Source: Hydrangea macrophylla (taxonomy: Eukaryota; Streptophyta; Magnoliopsida; Cornales; Hydrangeaceae). From it: a stretch of DNA of 64,000 nucleotides. The stretch's first letter is position 1. Each line of letters opens with the position of its first letter. Shown here piece after piece: positions 21,906-34,363 of this stretch. Both the position numbers and the translations under genes were made by a program. The notes under the pieces are model-generated. The model saw only the letters and a program-made list of their open reading frames with translations. It was not told where the DNA came from and searched no databases. The stretch spans positions 76,357,669 to 76,421,668 of the forward strand of contig CM066988.1 of assembly GCA_033977485.1 (NCBI GenBank). Direction: 5' to 3'.

Positions 21906-24878
21906 ATGATGCAACAATTAATACAAATCATGGGGAAACTACAAACATCTGTGGATAGGATTAATAATCAACACGATTCTAAAGGAAAAGGCATTTTTCC
22001 TGCCCAACCACAACCTAATCCAAGGGGACAACCACAAGGTGATCCCTCAACTTCTGGTAATAATCAACATGAACAAGTAAAAGCTATAACTGTACTAAAA
22101 AGTGGTAAAGCTGTTGGACAAGAAATTTCACCTTCTTTAGAAAAAATTAAGCATACAAATAAGGAACATAATATGATAGCAATTGAGGAAGAAATAGATG
22201 AAGATAAAATTACTGGAGAAGTTGAAGTTGAAACCCTTGAAAAACAACAAATTTCTCAAGAAATTGAAACATCTGATTTACCAGTGGAAAATGAAACAGA
22301 GGAAACTCCTGAATACTCTCCTCAAATTCCTTATCCACAACGTTTAAGAAAACACCAAAATGATAAGAATCAGGAATATTTAGAATTATTTAAACAAGTG
22401 CATATTAATATTCCTCTCTTAGATGCAATTAATCAAGTACCGGCTTATGCAAAATTCTTAAAAGATTTATGTACTGTCAAACGTAAGCAAAATGTACGAA
22501 AGGATGCGTATTCTGCTGACTTCGTTGAAGAAATTAATTCTATCGTACAGCATAACTTACCAACAAAATTTAAAGACCCAGGTACACCAACAATATCATG
22601 TATTATTGGAAATCATAAAATTAATCACGCACTCCTTGACTTAGGAGCTAGTGTGAACTTGCTTCCTTATTCTGTTTATCAAGAACTTGGATTAGGTGAG
22701 CTAAAGCCCACTCGCATGGTATTACAACTTGCTGATAGATCTACAAAATACCCGCGAGGAATTTTGGAAGATGTTCTTGTCAAAGTTGACAAATTTATTT
22801 TTCCAGTAGATTTTGTCATCCTTGATACAGAACCAGTATTAGATGCTAATGTACAAATACCAGTCATTTTTGAAAGGCCCTTCTTGGCTACCATTGATGC
22901 AACTATTCGAATCCGCAGTGGTATGATGACTGTAGTATTCGGAAATATGACTTTAAATGTTAAAGTTTTTTCTAATCCACAACATCAAGAAGAAGATGAG
23001 AATATTGAAGAAGTTCATGCTATTGAATCTCTATCACGAGAATATTTTAACTTGACTTGTTACAGTGATCCAGTAGAATCTGTTATTAATAACTCTATTC
23101 AGAAGCTAGACAGTAATAATCTACAAAAACATCTTATGAGTCAAGTATGTTTTAATGAAGATTCAACAGAAGAAATAATTCAAGAAGCAATGTGGACCAC
23201 ATATTTTGAACCTTTACCACCAAAGACTACATTAACACTTCCATCTAATTTACAAACTCCACAGTTGGAATTAAAAGAATTCCCTAAAGAGCTTAAATAT
23301 GCTTTCCTTAATAATAGTAATACTTATCCCGTAATAATATCATCTCTTCTAGACTCTAGTCAAGAAAATAAACTCATTAGTATGCTTCAGAAGCATAAAA
23401 GTGCCATTGGTTGGAGTATAGCAGATTTAAAAGGAATAAGCCCTTCAATATGCACTCACAATATATATCTTGAAGATAATGCTAAAACCTCAAGAGAAAT
23501 GCAAAGACGACTTAATCCTATTATGCAGGAAGTAGTTAAGAAGGAAGTTCTCAAGCTACTCGACATGGGCATTATATATTCAATATCCAATAGTAAATGG
23601 GTAAGTCCAACACAAGTTGTGCCGAAGAAAGCAGGAATTATAGTTGTTTCGAATTCAAAGGGAGAATTAATTCCCACTCGTGTCACTACTGGATGGCGTG
23701 TATGCATAGACTACAGAAAACTCAATGCTGTAACTCATAAGGATCACTTTCCTTTACCTTTTATGGATCAAATGTTAGAAAGAATAGCGGGTCATAAGTA
23801 TTACTATTTTCTAGATGGTTATAGTGGTTACAATCAAATAGAGATTGCACCAGAAGATCAGGAAAAAACTACTTTCACATGTCCATTTGGAACTTTCGCC
23901 TATCGCCGAATGCCATTTGGTCTTTGCAACGCACCTGCGACTTTTCAAAGGTGTATGCTAAGTATTTTCAGCGATATGGTAGAAAAGAATTTAGAAGTCT
24001 TTATGGATGATTTTTCAATTTTTGGCAAAACCTATGATGATTGCCTTAGCAATCTTCAAAAAGTTCTCCAAAGATGTGAAGAAAAAAGTTTAGTTTTAAA
24101 TTGGGAAAAATGTCATTTTATGGTTACTACAGGTATTGTCTTAGTACACATTATTTCTGAAAATGGGATACAAGTAGACAAAGCTAAAATAGATCTTATC
24201 GCTAATTTACCCATTCCCAAGACTGTAAAAGACATCCGTTCATTCTTAGGACATGCAGGTTTTTATCGCCGATTCATAAAAAAATTTAGTACTATTTCCA
24301 GACCTTTATGTCAATTATTGGCCAAAGACATACCTTTTGAATGGACTAAAGAACGTCAAAACTCCTTTGAGCAATTAAAAGAGCATCTCACTACTGCACC
24401 TATTATGCAATCTCCTAATTGGAGTTTACCATTTGAATTAATGTGTGATGCTAGCGACTTTGCCATTGGAGCTGTCCTAGGGCAGAGAAAGGATAAAAAG
24501 GCATCAGTTATATACTACGCCAGTAGAACTCTGGATAGTGTTAAAATGAACTACTCAACTACTGAAAAAGAATTACTAGCCGTGGTATTCACCCTTAATA
24601 AATTTAGGCAATACTTGATCGGTTCCCCTATTGTCTGTTTTACTGACCATTCAGCTCTGAAATACCTACTTTCAAAGAAAGACAGTAAGCCTAGGCTTAT
24701 TAGGTGGATACTCCTACTACAGGAATTTAATTTAATAATCAAAGACAAAAAAGGAGTAGAAAATATGGTAGCTGATCACTTATCCCGCCTCACTTTTGAA
24801 GACAATACTAGTGAACCCTTACCTATTCAAGACTCTTTTCCTGATGAACAGTTATTTTCTGTAACTTCCTTACCATAG
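21906..24878 (+). pseudogene. pol: Athila protease, reverse transcriptase and RNase H
   Basis: 990 codons open without a break. Residues 1-200 are a charged linker. The aspartic protease has the Athila-type active site LLDLGASVNLLP (Asp near 245). The RT spans about 540-790, with YYFLDGYSGYNQ near 633, MPFGLCNAPATFQR near 669 and the catalytic FMDD at 699-702. RNase H has its Asp/Glu/Asp set near 848, 888 and 914 (CDASDFAIGAVL, TEKELLAVV, TDHSALKYL) and ends VADHLSRL near 961. A TAG at 24876 ends the frame at the integrase border, where relatives read on. All catalytic residues I could check are present, so only the stops disable it. Confidence 0.93.
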
Positions 24879-26171
24879 TCTGCTGATCTTGTTAATTATT
24901 TAGTCACTGGAAAAATACCAAGCAATTGGTCATCATCAGATAAAAAGAGATTTCTAGCTATTGCTAGGCATTTCTACTTTGATGACCCATATCTGTTTAA
25001 ATATTGTGCCGATCAGGTAATTAGGAAATGTGTTCCTAATGAAGAAATCGAAAATGTACTTTTCATGTGTCATTCGTCCTTTTGTGGAGGACATTTTTCA
25101 TCTCGAGTAACTGCCATGAAAATTTTACAAAGCGGTTTATATTGGCCAACTCTATTTAAAGATTCATATTTATATTGTAAGGCTTGTAACCGCTGCCAAA
25201 TGTTGGGCAGTATTACGAAAAGAAATCAAATGCCAATGACTCCTATAATTACAATTGAAATATTTGATTGTTGGGGCATTGACTTTATGGGACCTTTTCC
25301 TCCATCTTGCCAATATGAATATATTTTATTAGCAGTCGAATATGTTTCAAAATGGGTAGAAGCTATTCCTACAAGAAAAAATTATCACCGTACAGTTATT
25401 GCATTTTTAAAAGATAATATACTTTCTCGATTTGGAACTCCAAAAGCAATAATAAGTGATCAAGGAACTCATTTCTGTAACAAGCCATTTGAAAAATTAA
25501 TGAAAAGATATGGAGTGACCCATAAGGTGTCAACTGCATACCATCCACAAACAAATGGACAAGCTGAATTAGCTAATAGGCAAATTAAGCATATTCTCGA
25601 AAAAACTGTTGATTCTAATCGTAAAGACTGGTCTTCAAAATTAACAGATGCTTTATGGGCATATAGAACTGCTTAGAAGACCCATTTAGGGATGTCTCCA
25701 TACAGACTTGTCTATGGAAAAGCTTGTCACCTACCAGTAGAATTAGAACATAAGGCATATTGGGCTACTAGAACTTTAAATTGTAATATTGAAGAGGGAG
25801 GAATTTTAAGAAAATTACAATTAAGTGAGCTTGAAGAAATTCGTAAAGACACATATGATAATGCTCGAATTCATCAAGCAAGAACTAAAATGTATCATAA
25901 TAAGAATCTTTTGTGCAAAAGATTTACCCCCGCGCAAAAAGTTCTATTATACGACTCAAGACTACATCTTTTTAGAGGAAAGATGAAATCTCGATGGACT
26001 GGTCCATATATTGTAAAAAATGTTTATCCTTATGGAACTGTCGAGATTGAGGACCCTAAAGATGGAAATACATTTAAAGTTAATGGACATAGATTAAAGC
26101 CATTTTTAGAAGGATTTGAACCTGAGTTGGAGTCCATTCCTTTGGAGGACCCTAACTATAATACTGTTTAA
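24879..26171 (+). pseudogene. Athila integrase
   Basis: Continues in the same frame after the TAG at 24876. The zinc module has the GGHFSS histidine and CNRCQ cysteines; the catalytic core has [10 protein letters not shown] (first Asp), IISDQGTHF (second Asp) and [14 protein letters not shown] (Glu). A TAG at 25674-25676 interrupts [19 protein letters not shown], after which the frame resumes to TAA at 26169. The C-terminal part ([15 protein letters not shown]) is the usual integrase tail. Catalytic residues are intact. Confidence 0.92.
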
Positions 26172-26369
26172 TATCTTAAAACATAATTGGTATAGGACAT
26201 AGTGTATCAGAGTATTTATATTTTCATAAGTCCTATACTCTTAATTAGATAACTTTTTATATATAAGTTAATTTTGTCATTATTATTATCTTTTCTTTGT
26301 GTATTTTTTTTTATTATTACAGGTGTTATCCTTTCTAATCTCACTCATTGAGGACAATGTCAGACTCAG

Positions 26370-26379
26370 TTGGGGGGGA
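26370..26379 (+). other. Internal polypurine-like tract after Athila pol
   Basis: TTGGGGGGGA follows CATTGAGGACAATGT, a context typically found after pol in Athila-type elements. It resembles the terminal tract at 29568-29577. Confidence 0.6.
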
Positions 26380-27401
26380 CGGTTTCACGATTAACACCTG
26401 TTTATTTATTTTATCTTTATTTCATAAAAAAAAAATTTAGTTTCTCTAGAGAGAGATACACTGAAAAAGAGAAAATGGCTTTATATAGAACTTTGAACCC
26501 TAAAAACTTTTACCCATTTCTCCTTTTCCTTTCTTTTTCTTCTTCCTCTCTTTCCTCCCATCGCAGATCTCTCTCTCTCATTCTCTGCAACTCTCTCACT
26601 CTCTCGACCCGATCTCCCTCTCTCATTTTCTTCTCATTTTTTTATTTTCTTCGATCCAAAATCAAGATCCACTCTACTGATCACTAAAGGTAAGATCTAT
26701 AATCCAGAGAAAAGCTTGATTTTAATTTTATTCTCTATTTTTCCAATTTCGGCTTAGTTTTTATTTTAGATTTTTATTCTCTCTTTTCCATTATTTAACA
26801 AAAATGATGTCCATAAGTTTTAGGTACCCACTCACCAAAGAAGCTTGGAAATATCACTCGATCTACGGCCCTACCAGGTTTTCAGATTTTCAAAAGACAG
26901 GTGATATTTTTCCATTTCTTTGTAAAAAAAAAAAAAATGGACGACGCGATAGCTATTGGTCTTATGTATTTTGAAATTTACCTTATCATTTTCTTAATTG
27001 CTGTGATGATAATGCTGCGTTGCCCTTGTTAAAAAAAAAATCCAAGTTTTCTGTTTCTTGTAATAAAAAAAAAAAATTGAATGACGAACATGTCACCGCT
27101 CTTATGATTTTCGAAATTTATACCATAATTTTCCTTATTGTTATTATAATGATACGCTGTCTTGGACTTTTCTTAAAAAAAAAAGAGAGAAAAATGTAAT
27201 TTTCTAGTTTTTTTGTTTTAAAAAAAAATAAAAAAAAATTTTTAGTTTCTGAATGTATATATTTTTATATATAAATATTTTTAGTTTTTAAATAAAATTC
27301 CCACCCACCCCCTCTAAGCTCTCTTTAATTAGATCTTAGTTGATAGTTGGAATGAGTGGAGAGTTGAGTCTAGCCTCTCTTGTTGGCTGAGAGTATAAAA
27401 A

Positions 27402-27662
27402 ATGGATCCAATAGTCGATGACCAGACGTTAATGGGTCGCTCACTTGTTTCTGAGCAGAAGAAACCCTTTGCTGGCACTAGCCTTTATGCCATCAAAAGG
27501 AAAGCAAAAAGGTTAGGATGGTGTTTGAATTATTATAGAGAAGAATGTTCTGGTTTAATTGCTCACAATGGCACATCTTTTAAAGTTTACTACTGTTATA
27601 AAAGACAATTCAAATCAAAACAAAAGAAAATTTTGGTTGAGAAAGAGGACTGGATCCTTTGA
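27402..27662 (+). CDS. Small basic ORF of unknown function in the Athila 3' region
   Basis: 86 codons starting ATGGATCC and ending TGA. Rich in Lys and Arg (YAIKRKAKRLGW, YKRQFKSKQKK), with four Cys and no membrane segment. I do not recognise it. It lies where Athila elements may carry an envelope-like ORF, downstream of a promoter-like module. It may be a chance frame, but it is the only frame in this region with balanced amino-acid content. Confidence 0.3.
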   Translation: MDPIVDDQTLMGRSLVSEQKKPFAGTSLYAIKRKAKRLGWCLNYYREECSGLIAHNGTSFKVYYCYKRQFKSKQKKILVEKEDWIL

Positions 27663-29567
27663 TACCCAAATAAATTTTGTTTTCCCATCCCTCATTTCTT
27701 TTTATTTTTATTTTTAGTTTTTGTACAGTCAATAATTTTCAGTCAGGTCAGACTTTAAAATGATCCTACGTGTACATCTGGTTTTCATTAGCTGGTTCGA
27801 TAAGAGTAATTTGCATGATCCAAGCATCACCAGATATGTCTAGTGCGGTGAATGTCCCTAGAGGTAGCAGAAAAACTAGGTAAAGCCAGAGTTATCTCCT
27901 AGCCTCTTACTGATGTTTTAGCTTGCTAGTGGTTCTAGACTCATCTTTTTTACTAGAGGTGAATGGGTAATCATGACAACTTGGACGCTCTGGATTGTTA
28001 TAGGTGCAGAGGATACTAGTTGCACCATATATGTATCCAACTTAGTTGATATGCTTCGGAATTTTTTTTAGAAGTTTTTCTTTTACTCTATATAAGTTAA
28101 ATTTGACACGTTAATGTTATTTTGGGTATGTTAATAGCATACAACACATTGTCACATGTTTTACTATTTTCAAATGCTAGAAACTCTTTAAACATTAAAC
28201 ATTTTGAAACAGTGTGAAAATATTTACTGAATCTAAATGGATGAGTAAGCATAAACTATGCAGTTTAAAGACAAGTAGTGGAAACTAATTAACCCATGTG
28301 AGCTTTTGTGCCAATCTTTCTTTATGAGGGTTACTATTTTTTTCAGTCTCACTTTATTCTCTTTATCATATCACTCGTTGAAAGTCTCATTATTTTTCTT
28401 TGACTGATCATTAGAAGAGAACGTTCAGGATTTACCATTAGAACGTCTAAATTGCTTAAATGAACAAAGTCAATCTATTTTTAAAATGATTTAGGCCATC
28501 TTTTCTTTCAAATGCACCCCCCTTCACCTAATATTACCTTATTCTCAGTTTTATCCAAATCATACCTTGCTCCACATGGGAGTACAAACCTCACTTCTAT
28601 ATCCAGGTATGTGATTGGACTGTATTAATATTGTAAGAAGTGGTAAAGAAAGAAAGGAGTTGATTTCAAAAAAAAAAATGATGAGAAACTATAAAATAAA
28701 AAAAAAAAAAATGTACATATGATAAAAAGGAGAAGAAGAAGAGGTTGGAATGAATTGCGCAAACACTCCAATCACATGCTTAGAACAAATACACCCCAAA
28801 TCTCCTACTCATCTTAATTTCTAACCTACCAGTCAAAGTCCTAATGATTTAAGAGAAATTGATTTTTAAATTTAAGTGATAAGGATGTTCTCCACGGTAG
28901 ATCGCTCTTCTAATGCTAAGTATTCTTTCATGAGACTTATTGTACTCTAAAAGCCTATATATTGAGTCATAAAAAAAAATGGAAGCAATTCCTCTATCTT
29001 TGCTTCCCTACCAAGTGAGATGTTCTCTACACCGGTTTCTGAGAGTTTCTCCTTAAAAGAGTGAAATTCTAGTGAGATTTGAGTTAAAACTACAAGTTTT
29101 ATAACTGCTGTTGACTATGTAAACTTTGAAGTTAAGATCAGTTGCTTGATTTTTCAAGTACACACTGTGAGTTTAAAGAGTATAAAAAATGCTACCATTG
29201 ACAAAACTGTGAGTATACGTGTTGCATTACTATTACATACTTGAAAATTTTATTTTATTGCCAAATTTAATCTTATCTGTTGTAAAAGAAGAAAATCTAC
29301 CTTGATTTTTATTTTACTTTATTTTTACATTTAAAAAAAAAAAAATTCGAATTTTGTGGGCAAATTCACTGCAAACCCTCACGAGACAACACTCGTCCAC
29401 TAGGGGTAACCTAGGGGTTTAACGGCTTGTTGCATATGCTAAATGCAATCGCGATTCCTGCGACAGTGAGTTAGATTTTATTTTTCTTAGTTTATTCCTA
29501 CTTTTTAATAAAAATTTTAGAACAATTTCTCTTTTCACTTCATTGCTAGGGACTAGCAATAAGCTAG

Positions 29568-29577
29568 TTGGGGGGTG
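29568..29577 (+). other. Athila polypurine tract
   Basis: TTGGGGGGTG directly before the 3' LTR start at 29578, the plus-strand primer site. Confidence 0.85.
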
Positions 29578-31981
29578 TGACAAACATTGAATATTGCACA
29601 TTCGTGTGCCAATATAATAGACATAATGCTCATTTAATCCCCCAAATTCCGAGTTTTACACGCATATTTGAATTAATATAATTTAACAGTGATGTCACTC
29701 AAATGCGTGTAAATATGTGTTTTTACATATTTTATATGATTAGGTAAAAATGAAGTGAAATAAAGGGAAGAAAAAGAGCAACAACCACATGGGATTATTT
29801 CCCATGTGGCTATTGTAATATACGCAGTCAAAACTTCCCTAACTAACATTAAAAAAAAATGAAATAAAATAAAAACAAAACAAAGATTTTTGAAACCAAA
29901 AATATCAAAGATTGATAGTGATGGTTTCACACATATAAATTTTTTTACTTTGTTTCTTTCTCTTTCTCTCTCTCTCTCAGCTGCTCTCAAAGTCTAAAGG
30001 TGTCAGAAGGTAGAGAAAAATGAGACCGCAAAATTTGCCAATCGCATGCCCAGCTGACGAATGCAATGATGATTTTACTCTCGAAATTCATCTATAAATT
30101 GAGAGCCAGCAAGAAGCTCCAAACACAGCTTCACAATCACAGTTTGGAGAGAATAGTTTAGGGGAGGTTATTATGTGAGCACTTTATATTGTCCCTAGAA
30201 ATATGAAACTTTAATTTTTCTTTGCCTTTTCTAGTTCTAGTAGTTGTAAAATTTTACTTTTATGTAATTGATGATTTTATGTTCAAAAATATGTAGCAAA
30301 ACTTTATGTACTGTATTTCTTAAATTTAAAATATTTGTTTTCTCGTATGACCTTTGTCAATTTGTAGTAGTAAAATAGTCCTATTTAAAATTAGATTTAA
30401 TATTTCTAGTCTAGTAGTACTTATAGTTGCTCCCTAAAATAGTTAGAAACCCCAAATTTTCAGTTTTTATAGCAATATTTTTATTCACTAGAAGACAGAT
30501 TTTGCAAGCAAATATCATATTTCTTAGCCACGTAGTTGTTGTAATCACCTACTAAAGTCCAAAAGTACATCATACCCATATCTCACTCCAAAAATATATT
30601 TGAATTTGGTTTGGCCTTATTTGTGTTCTTGGAGTTCAACCACTGTGACCCCACAAGAATCCAAAGTCAAAGGTTTAGTATTTTATTTTTGGTTCAGTAT
30701 TTCCATTTATGTATATTTTATTAGCCTAGTTGTACTAAACTTTGCTATTTTGCAGATTCCACAAATTCAACCCCAGCTCATGTTAAGTAAAGAAAATAAT
30801 ATAATAATATTAGTTTTCACCTTTACCTTAGTTTTACAACTTTAGTTTTAATTGAGCAGTCACTGTTTACACTTATTTAATTTATCTTTAAATTTTATTT
30901 GGAAGACAGTTTCAATTCCAAAATGGTAGGCTAAAACTTTAATTGGGGATATGTAATAAAAACTTAGAAACCACAGCTTCTGTGCACTAATCTTAAAATG
31001 GGCAAATTTATCTAGATGAGTTGTTTTTCCATTTATGGCCAAAAATATCTATGTATCTATAGTTTATGACCATTTAACATGTTTATATACTATGGCTATA
31101 TTGGGCTCAAAATAGTACATATTTGAAATAAAAAGCCTAATTATGTGGATTGTCAAACTATGCCTTTTGTCATAAAAAACACCTAGCATACTCAAACAAC
31201 TCATATGACAAAGTTAATATTTCAAATATGTGTTTATATATATTTTTATCCAATAATGGATAGGCAATTGTGTAGTGGCAGAGTGGTGGGGACTGGACGC
31301 CGAATAGCCCACGTCCGCGGCGGGGCACGGTTCGAACCTGGCTACTGCCCAATTGCCTTTTTATTTTTCTTTAAACCAAACGACGTCGTTTCATATCAAA
31401 CCTGACACACTTGATATGACCCTGACTAGTGAAAATTTATTTTTAAATAAAGAATGACTCTGCGGTCTTAAATGCCAAACGCTTTTAAAATGCACAAAAG
31501 TTGTGGGATCTAGTGTTGGTTTGCATATTCCCAATTCCTTTAAATCATTTCCCCTAGTTAATTAATATTTCCTGTTTTATAATAGTTTTGCTTAAATATC
31601 TGTATTATTTCCATCTTTTGCTATTATTAAATCTAAAAAGTTTATCTTACAAAAATTTAGCTTTTATATATTTTTCTTCCTTTTCTTACTAGTATGTTAG
31701 TTAATTTATTTTACACTGTTAAAATCTTTACCATAAACTGTTAAGAAAAAAATAGCTTTAATTACTCTTATTGCAAAAATATAAAAATTAGTAGTTTAAT
31801 AAAACCCCACAAAAATCCATCATCTTTTATTTTCTTTTTAGTGACAAAATAGTTATCTGCTTAACTTTATAAAATTTTATTCCGTTCCCTGTGGGTTCGA
31901 CCTGGACTTCCAGAACTTTATTACTTGTACGATCACCTACACTTGGGTGTGATAAGAAAACGCGTCAATAGGATGTCGTCA
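29578..31981 (+). repeat. Athila 3' LTR
   Basis: 2404 bp, same termini as the 5' LTR, followed by the target duplication GTGTC (31982-31986). It contains TATAAA at 30093-30098 and the second tRNA-like module at 31263-31357. Confidence 0.95.
31263..31357 (+). other. tRNA-like, Pol III-type module in the Athila 3' LTR
   Basis: Second copy of the module at 19470-19564, with a perfect A-box core TGGCAGAGTGG and B-box-like GGTTCGAACCT, the same inverted ends, and the T-run after it. Confidence 0.5.
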
Positions 31982-31986
31982 GTGTC

Positions 31987-32166
31987 CCACCATCTCTCAG
32001 CAAAAGCGTAAAAAAATGCTAGATCGTTGGTACTTTTTGAAACTAGGCGGACAAAGCCGCCAAACCCGGCATCGTCTACCATTCTCTTGACGGCAGGCGA
32101 GAGTTGGGTGTACCACAGAAAAGCGTGAGCAAGGCTAACATGGCCCTTCAATGTCACTTCTGGCAC
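31987..32166 (-). pseudogene. Antisense PMD gene, start of exon 1
   Basis: The minus-strand frame starts with Met at 32166 (MPEVTLKGHVSLAHAFLW) and runs to ERWWDT at the Athila target duplication. It is the missing N-terminal part of the PMD at 16103-17784: across the removed Athila element and one GTGTC copy the frame meets NTFHLPFGEM. No promoter was identified; upstream is 32167-32395. Confidence 0.75.
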
Positions 32167-32395
32167 TTACACACTTCAAAAACGACAAAATAAACGAGCA
32201 GAAAATCCCTATTCATGACCCAAAGTCCAACTTCACAAAATCAACATACGAGTACAAAATCACTATTCACGACCCAAAGTCCAACTTCACAAAATCAACA
32301 TACGAGCACAAAACAAGCTTCCAATAAACTCTAGGTGCACACTACGATCCATAAAATTAGCACAATGCACAAAATAGTCCTAAATGGTTGAACAC
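32167..32395. repeat. Spacer upstream of PMD with a two-copy tandem repeat
   Basis: An approximately 56-bp unit (containing CCCAAAGTCCAACTTCAC) occurs twice between about 32206 and 32320. The rest is unremarkable. It ends abruptly at the extra Copia leader at 32396. Confidence 0.6.
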
Positions 32396-32853
32396 TGTTC
32401 AATCGCTTGAACATTCTGTTTCACAGAATGATTTAAAAATTTTACAGAAATAATTTAAGATTAAAGTATAATTTAAAAAACCTTTACAACTGTGAACAGA
32501 ACACCTGGACAGAGAATCTGTCTCGATCGATCTAACACTGTTCGATCGATCGAACACCAGAAGGCTTCGATCGATCGAAGCTAGTTCGATCGATTGAGAA
32601 CAGAATGTTCGATCGATCAAAAAAAGTTTGATCGATTGAGAACAGAATGTTCGATCGATCGAAAAAAAGTTCGATCGATCGAACCCACCTTGCATCCTAT
32701 GCAATCACAGTTTTGTATTCTGCTACGATAACACTGCAGAAACAGATCTGTGACGATGCAGTTTCGAAAACAGTTCTAAAATCAACATGCAAATCAAAAC
32801 TAGGGTTCCAAAACGCATCTATAGATCCAAACGAGCGTGGCTCTGATGCCAAT
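32396..32853 (-). repeat. Extra copy of the Copia primer site and leader beyond the 3' LTR
   Basis: Identical to 39641-40098, including the primer-binding site (32840-32851) and the palindrome cluster. A normal 3' end would pass straight from LTR into target DNA, so the element reads LTR-body-LTR-partial leader. The break at about 32396 lies close to GATCGATC palindromes of the leader. Confidence 0.85.
32523..32684. repeat. Cluster of TTCGATCGATCGAA-type palindromes (leader copy 1)
   Basis: About eight sites built on CGATCGATCG, several being the perfect 14-bp palindrome TTCGATCGATCGAA. The same cluster is at 39768-39929. Confidence 0.9.
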
Positions 32854-34348
32854 TGAAAGAAAAAGTGGTTTAAAGTTAGAGTTTAAACGCGCAGCGGAAA
32901 TAGGTTAAGTTATAAAACTTTTGGTATTCCAGGATCTACTACTCGTCAATTCCATAGATGCGTACAAGGGGGTGCAAGAATTATACCTTAGTGTCTTGAA
33001 CCCAATTCTGAAACTTTAACTTCCAGCAGCCTCCACTAGATGATCTTCACCCTTATGACTCCTGCGGATGCCTGCCGGAAAGACTAGGGTTGGTGGGAAC
33101 CCTAATAGAGAGGATAGGAAGGTTTTGGGAAGACTATGATAGTTTCTGCAGCTTCTGCGTATAAAACGACGATCACTTACTTCCAGAACGCAGCTGCCCT
33201 ATTTATAGATTTCCAGAACCGACCTAGACTTCGATCGATCGAAGTGACTTCGATCGATCGAACCTTCAATCGATCGAACCATTCTCGATCGATCGAACCT
33301 GCTGACTTCAATCGATCGAACATACTTCGATCGATCGAACCTGTCTTAACAGCTTCCTCAAGTGTCTTTCCAAGCATCCTAGCGGAGCTAAGAGTGGGAC
33401 CTCCTAGGCTCTTTATTGTTGGCTCAGACCAGTTTGTTAATTACCATGACCAAACTCTTTGATCAGCAAACTAACTAACTGGTCAGTTAACGTTTATTCC
33501 ACTATAAAACGATAACTGAACTCCAACGCAAAAGAACATATCCGAAGCGATAACTAGACTTGTATGGTGTACTAATGTCCCTCTACCGTCAGCATTCGTA
33601 ATCATATTCAGGTAGTCGGATAACTGTTACTGTCAACCTGAATCATGATTACTTCTTGTATTCCTTGAGTCTCATTCACTACTCATGATTACTAAACATG
33701 TTGATAACTCTTATCAACAAGACTGCAGTACTCAGTAATCAACTTGGTGACATTCTCAAGGGAATGCTTACTCTGAATCAGAGGGTAGATTCTATCTTGA
33801 CAATATATGTTCACAACCCTATGGACATGACATACCCAAGATACCCAGGTGTTGATCTTCTATAGACCTCACTGATTGGTAAGTCAAAGCAGCCATATCC
33901 ATAGTCTGTGTTCATAATCATCTCAAGATTGAGAACACGTACCTTATACAAGTTATGAGTTCCTATTGACTGTTGACAGCCTTAAGCGTCAATAGGAAAG
34001 CTCAGGTCCGTCAATGCACTATAAGCACTAGCATATCAACTAAGAGCTACACTCTAGTGATTGAGATTAATCACTCCATCCAATGGTAGTTAATTATGCT
34101 ACAGTGTAGACCTGATGAGGTATCCAGTCTCATCATCCACTGTGACATATTCTAAGTATCAAAGAATAGTAATTCGTATCTCACTTGTGTGTATCTCATA
34201 CACACACGAATTGCTTACTATGATACTTAAGGACAAAACAATCATCTCATGAAAGAAACATACACAATGAAATGTAAAGCTGATATCCATATATTATAAT
34301 GCTAATGTCTCATACATAAAGTAATGGTTTGAGGGCACAAACCCAACA
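32854..34348 (-). repeat. Copia 3' LTR
   Basis: 1495 bp, essentially identical to 40099-41593. TATAAATA on the minus strand at 33200-33207. Six more GATCGATC palindromes lie at 33229-33341. No gene inside. Confidence 0.92.
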
Positions 34349-34363
34349 AACTCCCACTTGTAC
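34349..34363 (-). other. Copia polypurine tract
   Basis: On the minus strand AAGTGGGAGTTTG directly precedes the 3' LTR start TGTTGGG. Confidence 0.65.

Larger units (their letters stand above)
26172..29577 (+). other. Athila 3' region (env-like position), largely non-coding
   Basis: 3.4 kb between pol and the 3' LTR. It contains an internal promoter-like module (TATATAG at 26482, CT-rich leader, AAAG-GTAAGA at 26689), A- and T-runs, and one short basic frame at 27402-27662. No envelope-like protein with signal peptide or membrane segments was found, and most of the stretch is closed in all frames. Confidence 0.6.
17785..31981 (+). mobile_element. Complete Athila-type Ty3/gypsy element
   Basis: Two 2404-bp LTRs (17785-20188 and 29578-31981) are flanked by GTGTC on both sides (17780-17784 and 31982-31986). 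A tRNA-Asp-type primer site follows the left LTR and a G-rich polypurine tract precedes the right one. Between them one reading frame encodes Gag, protease, RT, RNase H and integrase. This is followed by about 3.4 kb without pol domains, where Athila elements often hold an envelope-like region. Four in-frame stops prevent a full Gag-Pol. By eye the LTRs differ at roughly 20-25 sites plus short indels (about 1%). At a commonly used plant rate this suggests insertion a few hundred thousand years ago. Confidence 0.95.

Noticed and set aside
26370..26687. 105-codon ORF after Athila pol
   Set aside because: Ser/Leu/Phe-rich translation of the CT-rich stretch; more likely an untranslated leader.
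26172..29577. Envelope-like gene in the Athila element
   Set aside because: No long frame, signal peptide or membrane segment.
32399..33462. ORFs encoding FDRSN/SIDRT repeats on both strands, also at 39644-40707
   Set aside because: Translations of the GATCGATC palindrome clusters in the Copia LTR and leader.
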